From Rotaria sp. Silwood1 (taxonomy: Eukaryota; Rotifera; Eurotatoria; Philodinida; Philodinidae), in the NCBI GenBank assembly GCA_905250075.1, contig CAJNOP010000400.1, forward strand, positions 1-64,000: a stretch of DNA of 64,000 bases. Direction: 5' to 3'. Positions 11,345 through 22,908 of the stretch are shown piece by piece; position 1 is the stretch's first letter, and the number at the start of each line of letters is the position of its first letter. The notes under the pieces were generated by a model, which was not told the origin of the DNA, did no database searches, and saw nothing but the letters and a program-made list of their open reading frames with translations. The position numbers and the translations under genes are program-made.

Positions 11345-13452
11345 AGGCTGACCTATATCGAGTCACTCGCATGAGAATACCAATCTATCAGCTAGAATGA
11401 AAAAGCTACAAAGAAAGAAACGGTGACTGATATGATGGAAAGAGAAAAGTGATACTATCATCTAAAGAATATACGACTGATTGAGTAAATCATGGGAACG
11501 AACGAGATGGTTATTTGAAATATTAGAAGGACGAAAAAAATTTAAACTGAGAAGAAAAAACGAAAATATATTTCAACATGTTCATAAACGATTGAATCAT
11601 TTAAAAATCACTGTTTTCGGACTTCAAATGTTTTCTTAGTATGACGTTGTGATAATAATCAAAATTATTCAGAACCAGGATATTCTATACACTAAAGAGA
11701 TGACGGCTCATGAAAATTTAAAACACACTGTCAACAGAGATCAGAGAAACAAAACTGATAAAAATGTGTTTTTTTTTAATTTTAATGTGTACGTGGTGAA
11801 TTTATATTTTTTCCGGCTTACCTAAGTGAAAAAAGTTATTTTGAATATATTGTACAACTTTCCTTTGACTCATCGAAAAACAAAGTTGTTTTGCATGTGA
11901 TTGATTGAAAATATTAGTTCATGCGGAATATGTGTATTCAGTCCTTGATAATTAGAAAATTGATGTATGAGAGAAAAAAACAGTTAATTACGCTTCAGTC
12001 GTTCTTATCAGTCAAAACAATTTTGTTTTGTTTACGAACTTCTTCATATGTGTAGTTACTTTTTCGTTGCATTATCATTGAGCTAGTTTTTCTTTTTCAA
12101 TAATACTAAACGCTAATATATAATATTCTAGATTTATTCTTTATTACTTTTGTGATCATATAATCTTCCACAATTTTCGTCACTTCCTCGTACCAAAACG
12201 AAAAACCAAGAACTTTATTGGTTCTAACTCGTATGTCAAATAAATCAACTAAAGATTCTGTGGCTCAACTAATTTCAAGAGACGAATTCAGTTAAGCGCG
12301 TTGCATTGCTTGAAAAAAACGAGAAATAACGAATTACTGTTGAATACAATAAAGCTTGTTCAGAAAAAGATACCTAAAAATATGTTTTTCTAATTGATCT
12401 TTCCGCGTTCATACGCTTTTTGCCCTTGAAGGCGTTTTTTTAAGAGTCTTATCGGACTGGATCATAAGAGGGATGAATTTTTCTTTCCCTCGTCCTCGTA
12501 AACATAAAAATATAGTTTTTTGTTAATCATAATTACCAATGAAATTATTGTGGATTAACATAGTTTCTCTAAAAAACTAAGATGGATTGTACAAGAGCTA
12601 GAAAAACACAATAGTCATGTCTGTTGTCTTATTGGTTGAAACTAATCATGCAGTAAATATTCAGTCTGACGTTTCTATCAGATACCATGCCGTGGAAATA
12701 CTAATTATATTTTTTGAGGAAAAATCGTCAAAATTTAGTTTTGCTTGCTTTCAGAAATAAAAAATATACGAGTAATTTTTATGTAGATAATTCTTACGTC
12801 GTTGTTTTTGAAACATTGCGATTAATTGCTAATTTTTTTGCTTAAATCCCGATTAATCGTCAAAACTTACGTGACTTTGATGACACCAATAATGAAATAG
12901 TGAAAACTGGAGTAATGAAGTGTTTGAATAAACGTGATCATAAGGATAGTGGTTGAGCTAGTTCTTGAGTTGATTAAAATCGAATATTGAGAGCATTGTT
13001 TTGTTTTAATAGATGAAGTCCAGTATCAATTCATCTAATATAAATTCATGGCGAAAACGCATTGGTATTGTCTGACTCTTAATTGAAGTGAATCTTATCA
13101 GCGCGAATATTTTTGGATTTCCTGCACTTTTCCAAGTGTTACCGAAGTATGGTGTCTATAATAAATTTTTGCTAATCATCAAATGCGATTAATTCGACAG
13201 AACAAAATTGTAATCGTCAAGCACAACAATATCAAGTAAATTAATTTGAAATATTTCAAGTTCTCTTTATTATCATAGTTATTTTTTAGAATGCGTTGAC
13301 GTTGGGTATCATTTTTTTTAACTTATCATCCGTACTTGTTGGTATATTAATTGATATGTTAGGTGGTCGTTTTGTAAAATTAATTGGAATGTAAATTTTT
13401 TTCATCCATATGTTGATTTCAAATAGTTGTTTCTTTTTTTTACATTTTTCAG
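11345..13452. other. Gene-free interval
   Basis: About 2.1 kb of AT-rich sequence. I see no splice-supported frame, RNA gene or clear repeat. Confidence 0.5.
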
Positions 13453-13948
13453 AATATTTCACGTTGTAGGATGGTTAGCGTTGGCACTTGTTAAATCTGA
13501 CAAGTGCCTCAAAAAATTTATTGCCTTACTAATTTCTTTTATGTTTAATGATTTCAGATCAAGACTCATTAATATTTGTTCACACATTGTTCACAGCACT
13601 ATCCGGTATTATTGTACAAATAACGAGCTATGCAGCATGTAATTATTTTTCTAAAGCACGGACATTTTTATTAACTTTACTTGTTGGTTCGAGTTTGTCA
13701 GCATCAGTTTGGTATTCTGTTTTTCAAGTAATTTTTTCATCAAAGTATAACTTCAATAAGAAATATTTTTCTAGGTTTTAATAGATAATGATAAATTAAC
13801 ATTAATCCAGTTATCTTATATCTAGATGTCATTTGGAGGATTGATGATATTTTCATCGTTTCTATTTCTCGATTGGAAATTTCCGACATTAAATCTTGGA
13901 TATGCATTTGATACAAAATTAGAACAAACTACAACGATCACAACAGAG
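13453..13948 (+). pseudogene. Truncated MFS (SLC43-like) transporter fragment with a nonsense codon
   Basis: Three exon-like blocks: from 13453 after TTTTTCAG, 13558-13727, and from 13775 after TTTCTAG. The second encodes a membrane stretch with VQITSYAACNYFSKARTFLL and SASVWYSVFQ. The third continues VLIDNDKLTLIQLSYI, then a TAG at 13823-13825, then MSFGGLMIFSSFLFLDWKFP. I believe the residue at the stop is normally Trp in the SLC43 amino-acid/nucleobase transporters, which I recall as the closest family. Similarity to any protein ends where the telomere-like tract starts (13949). Only about the C-terminal third is present, so I call it a pseudogene; the family name is moderately sure. Confidence 0.5.
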
Positions 13949-13993
13949 GGTGTGGGTGGGTGTAAGTGAACAGAATATCATGCCCACACTCAC
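13949..13993. repeat. Telomere-like pair at the end of the transporter fragment
   Basis: GGGTGTGGGTGGGTGTAAG, about 13 bp, then TGCCCACACTCACA. It directly abuts the transporter fragment. Confidence 0.5.
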
Positions 13994-14059
13994 AATCTGA
14001 AGGCAACCCAATAATCGGTTAGGAACAGACGGAACGATACCAACGTCCCAAATAGCATC

Positions 14060-14800
14060 ATTCATCAATAAAGCAAAAACGAAAGAAAGCATTAGATTTT
14101 CAGTATAAAAATGAAACTTACTTTACACCATCGTTGGCGATCTTAAAAAAAGTATTAGTCTTACAATATGAACAGTAGACTTGCTTTGTAAATTGAACTA
14201 TGTGTGGTCTAAAATGAAAGAAGAAGAAATATGAAGTTTTTACTATGAACATGAGACTTACTTTGTAAACTTAATTGTTTATTACCTCAAAGTGACAATA
14301 AATGAAAGTATTTGATTTTCAACATCAGCATAAGGCTTACATCATAAACCAAATTGTTTATGACCTAAAATAGAAATAAAGGAAAATATGTTACTTTCTC
14401 AGACATGAGCCTGAAACTCACTTTGTAAAATTAATCATTCATGATCTACAATAGAAATAAACAGCATATTAGTTTTTCAACTTTGAACATTATACGGACA
14501 CTGTAAATCGAGTGGTATATAATCTGAAATGGAAATAAAAGAAAGCATTAGTTTTCCGAAATGAACGTGAGATTTGTATTGTAAGTTGGATCATGCATCA
14601 CCTAAAGTAGAAAACAAAGAAACTATCAGTTTTTCAATATGAGCATGAGACGTACTTGTGCAGCCGAATTGTTTATAATGTAAAATAGACATTAAAGAAA
14701 GTATTAGTTTTTCAGGATGAAAATAAGACTTACTTTATAAAATCTTTGAGATGATAAAAAAGTTAAAGAAAATATCGGTTTTTGAGACCGAATATGGGTT
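14060..14800. repeat. Degenerate ~78-bp tandem repeat, about nine or ten copies
   Basis: A unit resembling GAAAGTATTAGTTTTTCA, then GAACATGAGACTTACTTTGT, then a short tail ending in AAAATAGAAATAAA recurs at about 14083, 14150, 14233, 14304, 14385, 14463, 14542, 14620, 14697 and 14767. The spacing is mostly 77-81 bp. Copies are diverged. No frame runs through them. Confidence 0.6.
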
Positions 14801-14869
14801 ACACGTTGAAATTCTTTAAATAACTGATCATTTGAAATAAAACGATTTAGTCAACCCATGTAAAAAAAA

Positions 14870-15060
14870 CAATCAGAAAAATCAACAGATACATGATTTT
14901 AATCGATTTTAGGCGTAATTAATTGATGAAAATCAAGCAATTGTGATTTTTTTTGATTAAATGCAAGATTATAATCGATTTTTCCGCATAATTGATTAGG
15001 AATCACTAGTTTTTAACCGATTATAATCGTTTTCTTCGCTGGAATTGATTAAAATCGATT
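14870..15060. repeat. Repeated TTAATCGATT motifs
   Basis: TTAATCGATTTT, ATAATCGATTTT and TAAAATCGATT alternate with GCGTAATTAATTGAT-like words. The array is short and imperfect with no coding potential. Confidence 0.4.
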
Positions 15061-15069
15061 TATAGGATG

Positions 15070-15229
15070 CCTGTGGGTGTGGGTGTGAGTGTGAGTGGTA
15101 GAGAAGATCAACACCCGCAACCACACCCACATCCACGCACACCCACACACACCCACACCGACACCCACACCGACACTCACACCCCACACCCACAACCCAC
15201 ACCCATACCCACATCCACACCCACACCCT
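15070..15229. repeat. Telomere-like G-strand/C-strand pair
   Basis: A G-strand part (15070-15096, GTGGGTGTGGGTGTGAGTGT) faces a long C-strand part (15110-15229, ACCCACACCCACATCC-type repeats) across about 15 bp. Confidence 0.6.
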
Positions 15230-15641
15230 TCAGTAAATATTATATTTATTCTTCAAAATTTCATTTGAAATTAGACATCAGTTTTGGCTGATTTGAATTT
15301 ATTTCACATTAGCTGAAGTTTGATATAATAATGGATTTATCAAGACAAAGTCTTAACAGCGATGGAAAATATTAATTCAGTCAATTAATTATATAATATA
15401 TCGAATTAAATGAATTAGTTTATTCTCTCATTTGTATAGATGAATACATCTTAACAAGAATTCTAATGTTCATAAATTTTGTTTCATAACAACAAAGAAA
15501 AGAAAACCGGTGATGATACTGACAAACTTTTTTGCATCAAAAGCCTAACGATAAAACTCATATTCAAATCATTTCACAGTCTGATGCCTTCATCTCATTC
15601 GATGAAACGTATGCATTCAATTTGGTCAGATTTTTTATTTA

Positions 15642-16274
15642 TTAGAATAAGATATTCGGCACATAAAGGATAATAATACTCCGTGCTTTGTCAATAGATA
15701 TGTTTGCAGCTGTTGCAATAATACGGGTTACAAAGGATTGACAGTTTATTTTATCACCCGTTGCGATCAATCTTTGATACTCCTGAGCTTCAAATGATTT
15801 CGCATAATTTCTGAGTACTGCTGAATCAAAATATGGTAATTCTTTTTGAATCAAATACCATGAATATTCTTTGCAATCACGTTCATACCATTCAGCTCTT
15901 TCGTTTTTCGAACTTATAAGAACTTTAACTTGATTGTTTTTATCGAGAACTAATTGATAAATAATTCCATTAATCTGAATAGACCAATGAAGACCATCAA
16001 CTCCAGGAAGAATATTAAGACCAATAAATGCTCTACCAATGGGTCGTTTTCCAATCCAAGCACCTTGTTCCAAATCATTTGTTGCACTAACAATACCATT
16101 TGCAAGATTTCTTGGTATTCGTAATGGATTTAAATCTGCCAAATCTAATGAGACGGAGTGTCTCGCTTCCGGCATATCACCTTGTGCTGCATAAACAAGA
16201 CCTCGCATAGCACCATATGCTTGACCCAAAACTGGAACAGTTTTTATTATGTTGAAAGCTTTTCTTTCAGACAT
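15642..16274 (-). CDS. LRAT/NlpC-like (permuted papain fold) hypothetical protein
   Basis: Single open frame of 210 aa without introns. Residues 93-110 read DGLHWSIQINGIIYQLVL, with a candidate catalytic His96. Residues 176-184 read INCQSFVTR, with a candidate nucleophile Cys178. A His-strand followed some 80 residues later by an NC-x(2)-F helix is the order seen in the circularly permuted papain-like proteins (LRAT, PPPDE, NlpC/P60 relatives). These act as acyltransferases or thiol hydrolases. The N-terminal 60 residues (AYGAMRGLVYAAQGD) look like a small helical segment. Assignment is by motif order only; substrate unknown. Telomere-like pairs lie on both sides (15070-15229 and 16406-16454). 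The flanks are otherwise gene-free. Confidence 0.6.
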   Translation of the reverse strand: MSERKAFNIIKTVPVLGQAYGAMRGLVYAAQGDMPEARHSVSLDLADLNPLRIPRNLANGIVSATNDLEQGAWIGKRPIGRAFIGLNILPGVDGLHWSIQINGIIYQLVLDKNNQVKVLISSKNERAEWYERDCKEYSWYLIQKELPYFDSAVLRNYAKSFEAQEYQRLIATGDKINCQSFVTRIIATAANISIDKARSIIILYVPNILF

Positions 16275-16405
16275 TTTAATGATTATCTAAATACTGATAA
16301 CATTAGCATGATGCCACAAGATTGCACTGCTGATTGAATTATATTAAAACAAAAAGACTTATTCGATTATAAATCAATTTTTGGTCTAAACTTTTCTCAT
16401 TAGGT

Positions 16406-16454
16406 AGGGGTGTGGGCATAGATCTTTCCTTTACTCACACCCATCCACACCCTG
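16406..16454. repeat. Telomere-like G-strand/C-strand pair
   Basis: TAGGGGTGTGGGCA, about 15 bp, then CTCACACCCATCCACACCC. Confidence 0.5.
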
Positions 16455-17699
16455 AATTGACGTCAAATCGATATTTACAGCTCATAATTAGTAGTATTCA
16501 AGAAGTTTTAACTAAAAAGTATACATTTTTATTGAAGTATTTAAGATTATTCGATGTGGCACAACTGAGTCATGTTTAATTTCATACTTCACTTTTTCTA
16601 TTTCATAGAACAACAGCATTTTTTAGATAAAACGTTCAGAGCGCGCTGATAATTAAATTGTTCCAATAATGAGAAAATTTTTAGCTCTAAATATTACGAG
16701 TGGATTGTTCTGTATTTGTTACTTTCGCACTGGTCCAGAATACAAAAATCAATGAAAATAACGGCACAATAAAGACTAAATCATGTTAATTAGTGTAGAC
16801 ATTTTTTATCTTTCTCTGGTGCTTATCTAATACTTAAAATGCTTGCCCCAAAGAGGAGTCATATAAGTGTAGTTTCTCTCGTTATTAGTTGTTTGCAACA
16901 TGCTCTGTTCTCAAGAATAGGTTGAAAACAATGATTATCGCTCATTAACCTTAAAGATACAGGTACATTCATCATCAACATGAGAATAATTTGCTTACTT
17001 AATCGAGAAGTCGTAGCAGATTTTTCTTAACAATTTTCCTATAGATGAAAATATTATAAAATAAAATTTCTTATAGGCATCCTTTCATTTCTTGAATACC
17101 CACAAAAACAACAAAGATCTTCTTGCTCATATGTTGCACAACTCTTTATTAAAGACATTCTACGCGTGTCTTTTATTGACTAATAGAGATAAGATAAATA
17201 TAAAACAAACGGAATGAAAAAAAGGATGAAACCAGAGAAAGCAGAGAAGTCTCCTGAAAGAAAAAACAATCAATCTATTTCGAGCCTTTTCAATACACAT
17301 TGCTCGATATTCTCTCATTTAACTAGCCTTCGTAGTTCTCCTGCTGGACACAATCCGTCTTTCGGAGTCGAAGTTCTTGACGGAAGTTCATCTGTATAGT
17401 ATACTGGGCTGGATTGAGTTTAAGAGTGGAAAGACAGATCAAAGTCTAGGTGTGGAGTATGAGTACAGTTTCTCTTGTAGAAACGGCACTCAAATTCACA
17501 TCTGCATTAAGGCTCAAACTTATAACAACACTCTTGATTGAGTTTTTATGCACCAACAACTGTGAACGCGTCTCTTAGAACTGCAAGTGCTTGTGTAAGT
17601 AGATATAACAGAATACTTTCGATTTGATTGCAAGTGTCAATTTCCACCGATAGATATAATAGCCATGTATGCACACCCCGTATCGATAAAATTTATGTT
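16455..17699. other. Gene-free interval
   Basis: AT-rich; the frame at 17214-17399 is not supported by any feature. Nothing else seen. Confidence 0.5.
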
Positions 17700-17760
17700 G
17701 GGATGGGTGTAGGCATCAAGTTTGAGAACACTCACAATGATACATCACATCCACACCTTG
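17700..17760. repeat. Weak telomere-like pair
   Basis: GGGATGGGTGTAGGCA followed by CACTCACAATGATACATCAC and ATCCACACCTTG. Diverged relative to the others. Confidence 0.35.
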
Positions 17761-18700
17761 AGTATATTCTTTTTCCTTCCCTTCAGAAAAAACTTTGTTG
17801 GCCTTTACATCAGAGTATGTCGTATATTTATATATAAGAAGTATATCCTATAAAAACTATAAACAATGTTTGTGGCAATTTTCGGCTGCTCCTTATTTCA
17901 TAACGACATTTTCGTTTGCAATCATCTTCAGAAAAGGAAAAATGATAGTCTCAGCCACCGGTTTTTTGTGCATCCTTCACAAGCAAGAATTCTTATATTG
18001 ACGTGAGTAATTTCTTCTGAATTGTTGATCGTATATCGATATCAATTGATAGCGAAAAAGGAAAACATATTCGTATTTTCAATCGTAGTCAAGTTGTTCT
18101 TGCTGTTCGTCATTGAATTATTTCTCTTCTTTTTCCTTCTCAATCAAAGCTCAATTTGTGTCTCTCTACAGTTGTTTAGCATTTTTTCTGCTCTTTCTAG
18201 TCATACTATTGTTCTTTCAATTTCGCTCTTCTCGTCTCCAAAGATTATTAAAAGCTAAATATATATGCTCGTGATTGTATACGCATAATGTGTGGTTTAA
18301 TATTGTAGTAAGCCTTTACATATACCTCTTTTTTACTTTGTCATTTGTTATTTAAGACCTTCCAAAGGTTACATTAAAGAGTATAATGAGAAAAGCGTTA
18401 CCTCTATTGTTTGTTGACACAATAGACGTACGATGAATAATAAAACATGATGTCTTCGTGAAAATAGCGATAGAAAGAACGGCAGAGGACAGTCAATTTT
18501 ACACAATAATTCTTTGTGCAGGTAAAATTGTGCACAGAGTTTTTTTTACAGTATTATTTTATATAAGTTACTCATAAGTTAACATGGGTAAATCACACCG
18601 ATAATATAATATTGATAGTTTGAACATTTGTAGAATAGTTGTAGTGGTATTAAATGACAGTCTGAAATATTGAGCGAGCCAAATGAATCATTCGAAAAGG
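17761..18700. other. Gene-free interval
   Basis: AT-rich; no supportable gene. Frames at 17795-18258 are pyrimidine-rich chance frames. Confidence 0.5.
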
Positions 18701-18702
18701 AT

Positions 18703-18957
18703 GAGAGTGTGGGTGCGGTTTTTCGAGTATTTATTCTAATAAAACCATATACACCGACGACCCACAACCATTATCACTTTCAAGACACGCTCGTCGTTCG
18801 TTTTATATAGATGTGAATGTGGGTCAGAGATGAGCACAGGACAAGACAGGGCACCAGGACCGTCCTGTCCTGTGCTTATCTATGGTGTGGGTGTGGGTGT
18901 GGGTGAATGAAAAAGATAAAGGTACACGCACACCCATACCCACACCCTCATATACGT
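18703..18957. repeat. Two adjacent telomere-like pairs with a small palindrome
   Basis: The first pair is 18705-18770 (GAGTGTGGGTGCGG then CCGACGACCCACAACC). The second is 18815-18957 (GAATGTGGGTC and TGTGGGTGTGGGTGTGGG, then CACGCACACCCATACCCACA). Between the G parts of the second lies an imperfect palindrome, GAGCACAGGACA...TGTCCTGTGCTT (about 18832-18879). Confidence 0.55.
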
Positions 18958-19037
18958 CGTTTTGTTGAATACGTGTCTTTTTATTAGAGTAACAAAAATA
19001 CTGTGCAATATAATGAATTTAAACCCAGGTTAAGTTA

Positions 19038-19942
19038 CTTAGGTCATACCAAAAGTAGTGAGCTCCGCATCTTAATTTCCTATAGAGTGCTTGGAAAAAA
19101 TTTCTTTTTTTATGAAGAGATAGAGCGTCTTTTGCTCTATCTTTCTATGCTATTTGATCACTATTCAACCTATATCATAATAATAAAATTTCGATAAGAT
19201 TTCTTTCTTTCGCATGTGTCCTGATACCATGAACATGAATGTTCGTGGATGTTTTTTGAATAACGTTTGATAGCAACAAGATATAGAACTGCGGTTTTCA
19301 GTGTTGGAAAGAGGAGATGACGACACATCGAACCGCATATTACGAACTTTTCTAACCTGTTTGTTGTAAGGTTTTCAGTTGACCTTTCAAAGAGTAAACC
19401 TATCCCGTGAGTTATTTACAGTGAATATTGAATAATCAGGTTCACATTCAAACCACTACTCGAAGATCTACAAACTGCGAAAGACTCAGATGTTTAAATT
19501 TAATTATTTAGAGATAATACGTATTCTAACTATGATTTTCTATCAAGTTTTTTGCTTTTTCTTATTTTCATAAAAAAAAAACTTTTTTTAACGGTTAGAA
19601 AATTGAATAAAAAAAACTTTAGAAATCATATTAGAAAAATCAGTAGTATACAGTTCGATGCGTCTTCGTCTCCTCTTTCCAACGCTGAAAACCGCAGTTC
19701 TCTATCTTGTTGCTATCAAACGTTATTGAAAAAGTACTTAGGGGCATTCATGGTACCAGCACATATGCGAAAGAAACAAATCTTATTGAAATTTTATTAT
19801 TATCATATTAGTTGAATAGTGATCAAATAGCATAGAAACATACAGCAAAAGACGCTCTATCTCTTCATAAGAAAAGAAATTTTTTCCAAGCACTCTATAG
19901 GAAATTAAGATGCGAGGCTCACTACTTTTGGTGTGGCCTAAG
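19038..19942. mobile_element. Foldback MITE with TA target sites
   Basis: Terminal inverted repeats CTTAGGTCATACCAAAAGTA (left) and TACTTTTGGTGTGGCCTAAG (right) are flanked by TA on both sides. Arms of about 300 bp (19038-19340 and about 19640-19942) pair around a 300-bp AT-rich loop. The two 60-70 residue frames that look alike on opposite strands are the two arms. There is no transposase. The inner part of the arm (GATAGCAACAAGATATAGAA and onward to AGAGGAGATGACGACACATC) recurs elsewhere in the window. Confidence 0.75.
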
Positions 19943-20175
19943 TAGTATCTACACTCTTGTTCATGATCATCGTGAGCATCGTCAAGAACAACTTGAAGAG
20001 ACAATGAAATGCAACCGTTCTTCTCATGTTGTCACAATTGCATGGTGATTAAAGTAACTTTGTTACAGATTGAAGACGATACTAAATCTAGGTTCAATTC
20101 AAGAACATCAACAAGTCATCGTTTAATGCATCTCTTAATTTTTAATTGCAAGATGAAAGTGACATTAATATTTCT

Positions 20176-20402
20176 GTAGTAGAGGTGTAGAGTCCGCTGT
20201 AAAAGGGAAAAATTTTCTCGGATAGAAAAATAACTCGAAGAGTTTTCACAGACTCAATAGTTTTGAACAAATATTTCTAGACAATAATTTTCCAAAAAGT
20301 TTCTCCGAACGCAATATGACTTCAAAAACTTCCCTAGATCGATAAAAAATTTACTCGGACACGCGTTCTCACTCACGGATAGATTCTTCACCTCTGCTCT
20401 AT
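20176..20402. repeat. Candidate small inverted-repeat element
   Basis: The left edge GTAGAGGTGTAGAGTCCG is imperfectly inverted at the right edge CGGATAGATTCTTCACCTCTGCT. The interior is AT-rich. The boundaries are uncertain. Confidence 0.35.
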
Positions 20403-21344
20403 AGACGCTATGTTGTGTTTCATCAGTTAATTTTGTTTTATCGCAATTTTTTGTATAAAAATCATATTGTATTTGTTGTACTATAATTCCTTAATCAATT
20501 GCTTATCAAACTTTTATCAATATTTCATTGATGTTGGTAGTCTTAGAAATAAATATATTTCAGTTACACTGGTGACTTTTGATTGACATCGCAAGGCTTG
20601 TTTGTCAGTCGCAGCACGATCTAACAAGAAAGTAACATATCGAATGAAAAATTACAATAGGAATGAGTGTGAGTCTTCTCTTAAATCATATCAACATCCG
20701 GTTTATTGCTAGTGGACCAATTTAGTACCGGTGGACCGGTAAATATTGGTAGGATGTAGGTATCTTGACAAGAAAACAGCTCTGTGTCTCAGAAGAAATG
20801 ACTGCGTTATTGATTCCAGATTATTTTCGAATAATTCGAATTGAGAAGATTGTTTTATTTGTCTAGCAAATTCTTCGACCTGCATATATTTTTCTCAATA
20901 ATAAATGGCATTATGATTCACTGTTATTAACTATGAGACTTTTCTGTGAATAAAAGAACTTTTTCATTATTATCATTAATTTTCAAACATTTTTTTTTTG
21001 CAATGTATTATTACATGTACTTATTTTGTTTTATTTTGAAAATGAAAGCTTGTTTGAATTTTCAATAATTATGTATATTTTATACAAATAAAAAAATCTG
21101 TTCTACTAATGTTTCTTGACTCCTAGTTAAGGAAATTGTTGATCAATTATCAAGATCTAATTTTTGACTGCTTATAAACTTTTTCAATAATCATTATATA
21201 ACTTTTTGATAATATTTAACAGATTCTTGTTGTGAAACACGATCTAAAAGGAGTGTTGAAGCGCAAGAGTAAAAATTAGAACCCATCCTCTACCTCCTCA
21301 TAGACCGTAATAGTTTAGTTTATTAGATCCTCACTTTCTATGTG

Positions 21345-21750
21345 AAAATTTAAGCGAAAAAGCTACTTCGAACATATTTAAGCGTTAATCACCTATTAAA
21401 GTATTAGTGAAAGCTCTTGTAACCAGCTTGTAGTAGCTGAAAAAGTCAAATTTTAAGTCCTTATCAGACACTTAGAACTTATCTATAGAACAGCAGTTTA
21501 TAAGCACTTTATTTATCGCAAAATTCAAGTGCTGCTTAGCTACATGGAATTGAAGTGATTGTAAAGCGCTTAAATTTAGCCATACTTAAACGCATATCAG
21601 TTACTGTCCAATAGGTAAGTTCTAAGTAGCTGGTTAGGAGCTAAAGTTTGATTTTTTTTCAGCGACCACAAGCTACTTACAAGAGCTTTCACTAATACTT
21701 TAATCGGTGATTAACTTTTAAATATATTCGAAGTATTTTTAAGTGACTTT
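21345..21750. repeat. Foldback repeat with ~100-bp arms
   Basis: GTTAATCACCTATTAAAGTA followed by TTAGTGAAAGCTCTTGTAA (about 21384-21422) is inverted at about 21667-21712 (TTACAAGAGCTTTCACTAAT then ACTTTAATCGGTGATTAAC). Pairing extends outward to about 21345 and 21750. Confidence 0.6.
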
Positions 21751-22908
21751 AAATGTGCTCTTATAAAACGCTTTTTAAGCGAAAATAGAAGCTATACAAA
21801 TAGATTACAATGGGAAAATGTTCCACATGTGCGTTCGTTAGAAAAGTCACAAACCGGCAACAAAATATGATCAGAACGATTCGAAAACAATAAGTCATAA
21901 CTCATTCATATTGTTAGTATGATCTAATCAATAGTTGTGAAAAGAAAATAATTGAATTTGCTGTAGTTATAATCGAAAAATTCTAAATATAAATCGAACT
22001 CTAGATCGTAATATATATAAGATAATTTGTTTTCTAATTATTATTTAATTATATACCTATTATTTCTATGTTATTCAAAGACTTCTTGAAAAATCTTCGA
22101 ACATAGTTTCGAACAGTATACAAATTCATCTAATGTGAATATTTATTACAATTGAAATGAGTTTAAAGTTTATCAATTTTCGTTTTTCATTTGACCATTT
22201 CACTTTATTATTAGTACAAATAGAAAAAAAAAGAGTTTTTGACGGCAGTAGCGCGCGCTCGGGCATATATAAAGAAGCGAAAAAAAAAACAAAGCATGTA
22301 TTGTCTGGAAGAAAGACAGACAAATAGAAAAGAAAACAAAAAACAAGATACATATACATAAACTGACTCATTCTCCTTGTGGAAATCAAGAAGAAGTAAG
22401 AAAAAAAAAAAAAAAGAAAAGATACTCGACACAATACAACAACACGAAAAGAACGTAATGCACGAAGCCAGCAACAACAACAACAACAACAACAATATTT
22501 GTTATGAAAAAATATGAGAGAAAAAAAAGAACTCCTTTGTTTTTGTTCCACAGCAAACAGACAGAAAAAGAAAATGTACACTAGCAATATAAAAAAACAA
22601 AACTACATAGCTGAACGATGCGCATATTATATTCGTATTGGAACAAAAACAAAATATTTACATATACACTCGAATGAAAAAAAAAAAAAAAACAAAAGAG
22701 AAATCAAATCAATGAGATGTTTTCGATACAACTTTTTTTTTTTGAGATATATATGTATGTATAGATCAGTATGTAAAAGAAAAAAACCAAGAGAGAGAAA
22801 AAAATTTCTTTGCCGATAATTTAAATGAAGAATAAAATCAGTCGGCCAAAAAAATAAAGAGACATACATGAAGTTAATAAATAGAAATAAAGAAGATAAT
22901 ATTGCGCT
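21751..22908. other. 3' flank of the CBP gene
   Basis: AT-rich, with A-runs and a (CAA)n run at about 22470-22495. I see no gene; several frames here are low-complexity. It probably contains the CBP 3' UTR. Confidence 0.4.

Noticed and set aside
19003-20004. Two similar 64-73 residue proteins on opposite strands
   Set aside because: They are the two arms of one inverted-repeat element; both lack other gene features.
22126-22869. Several open frames of 80-150 codons near the CBP 3' end
   Set aside because: Low-complexity A- and CAA-rich sequence; Phe/Lys/Cys runs with no family likeness.
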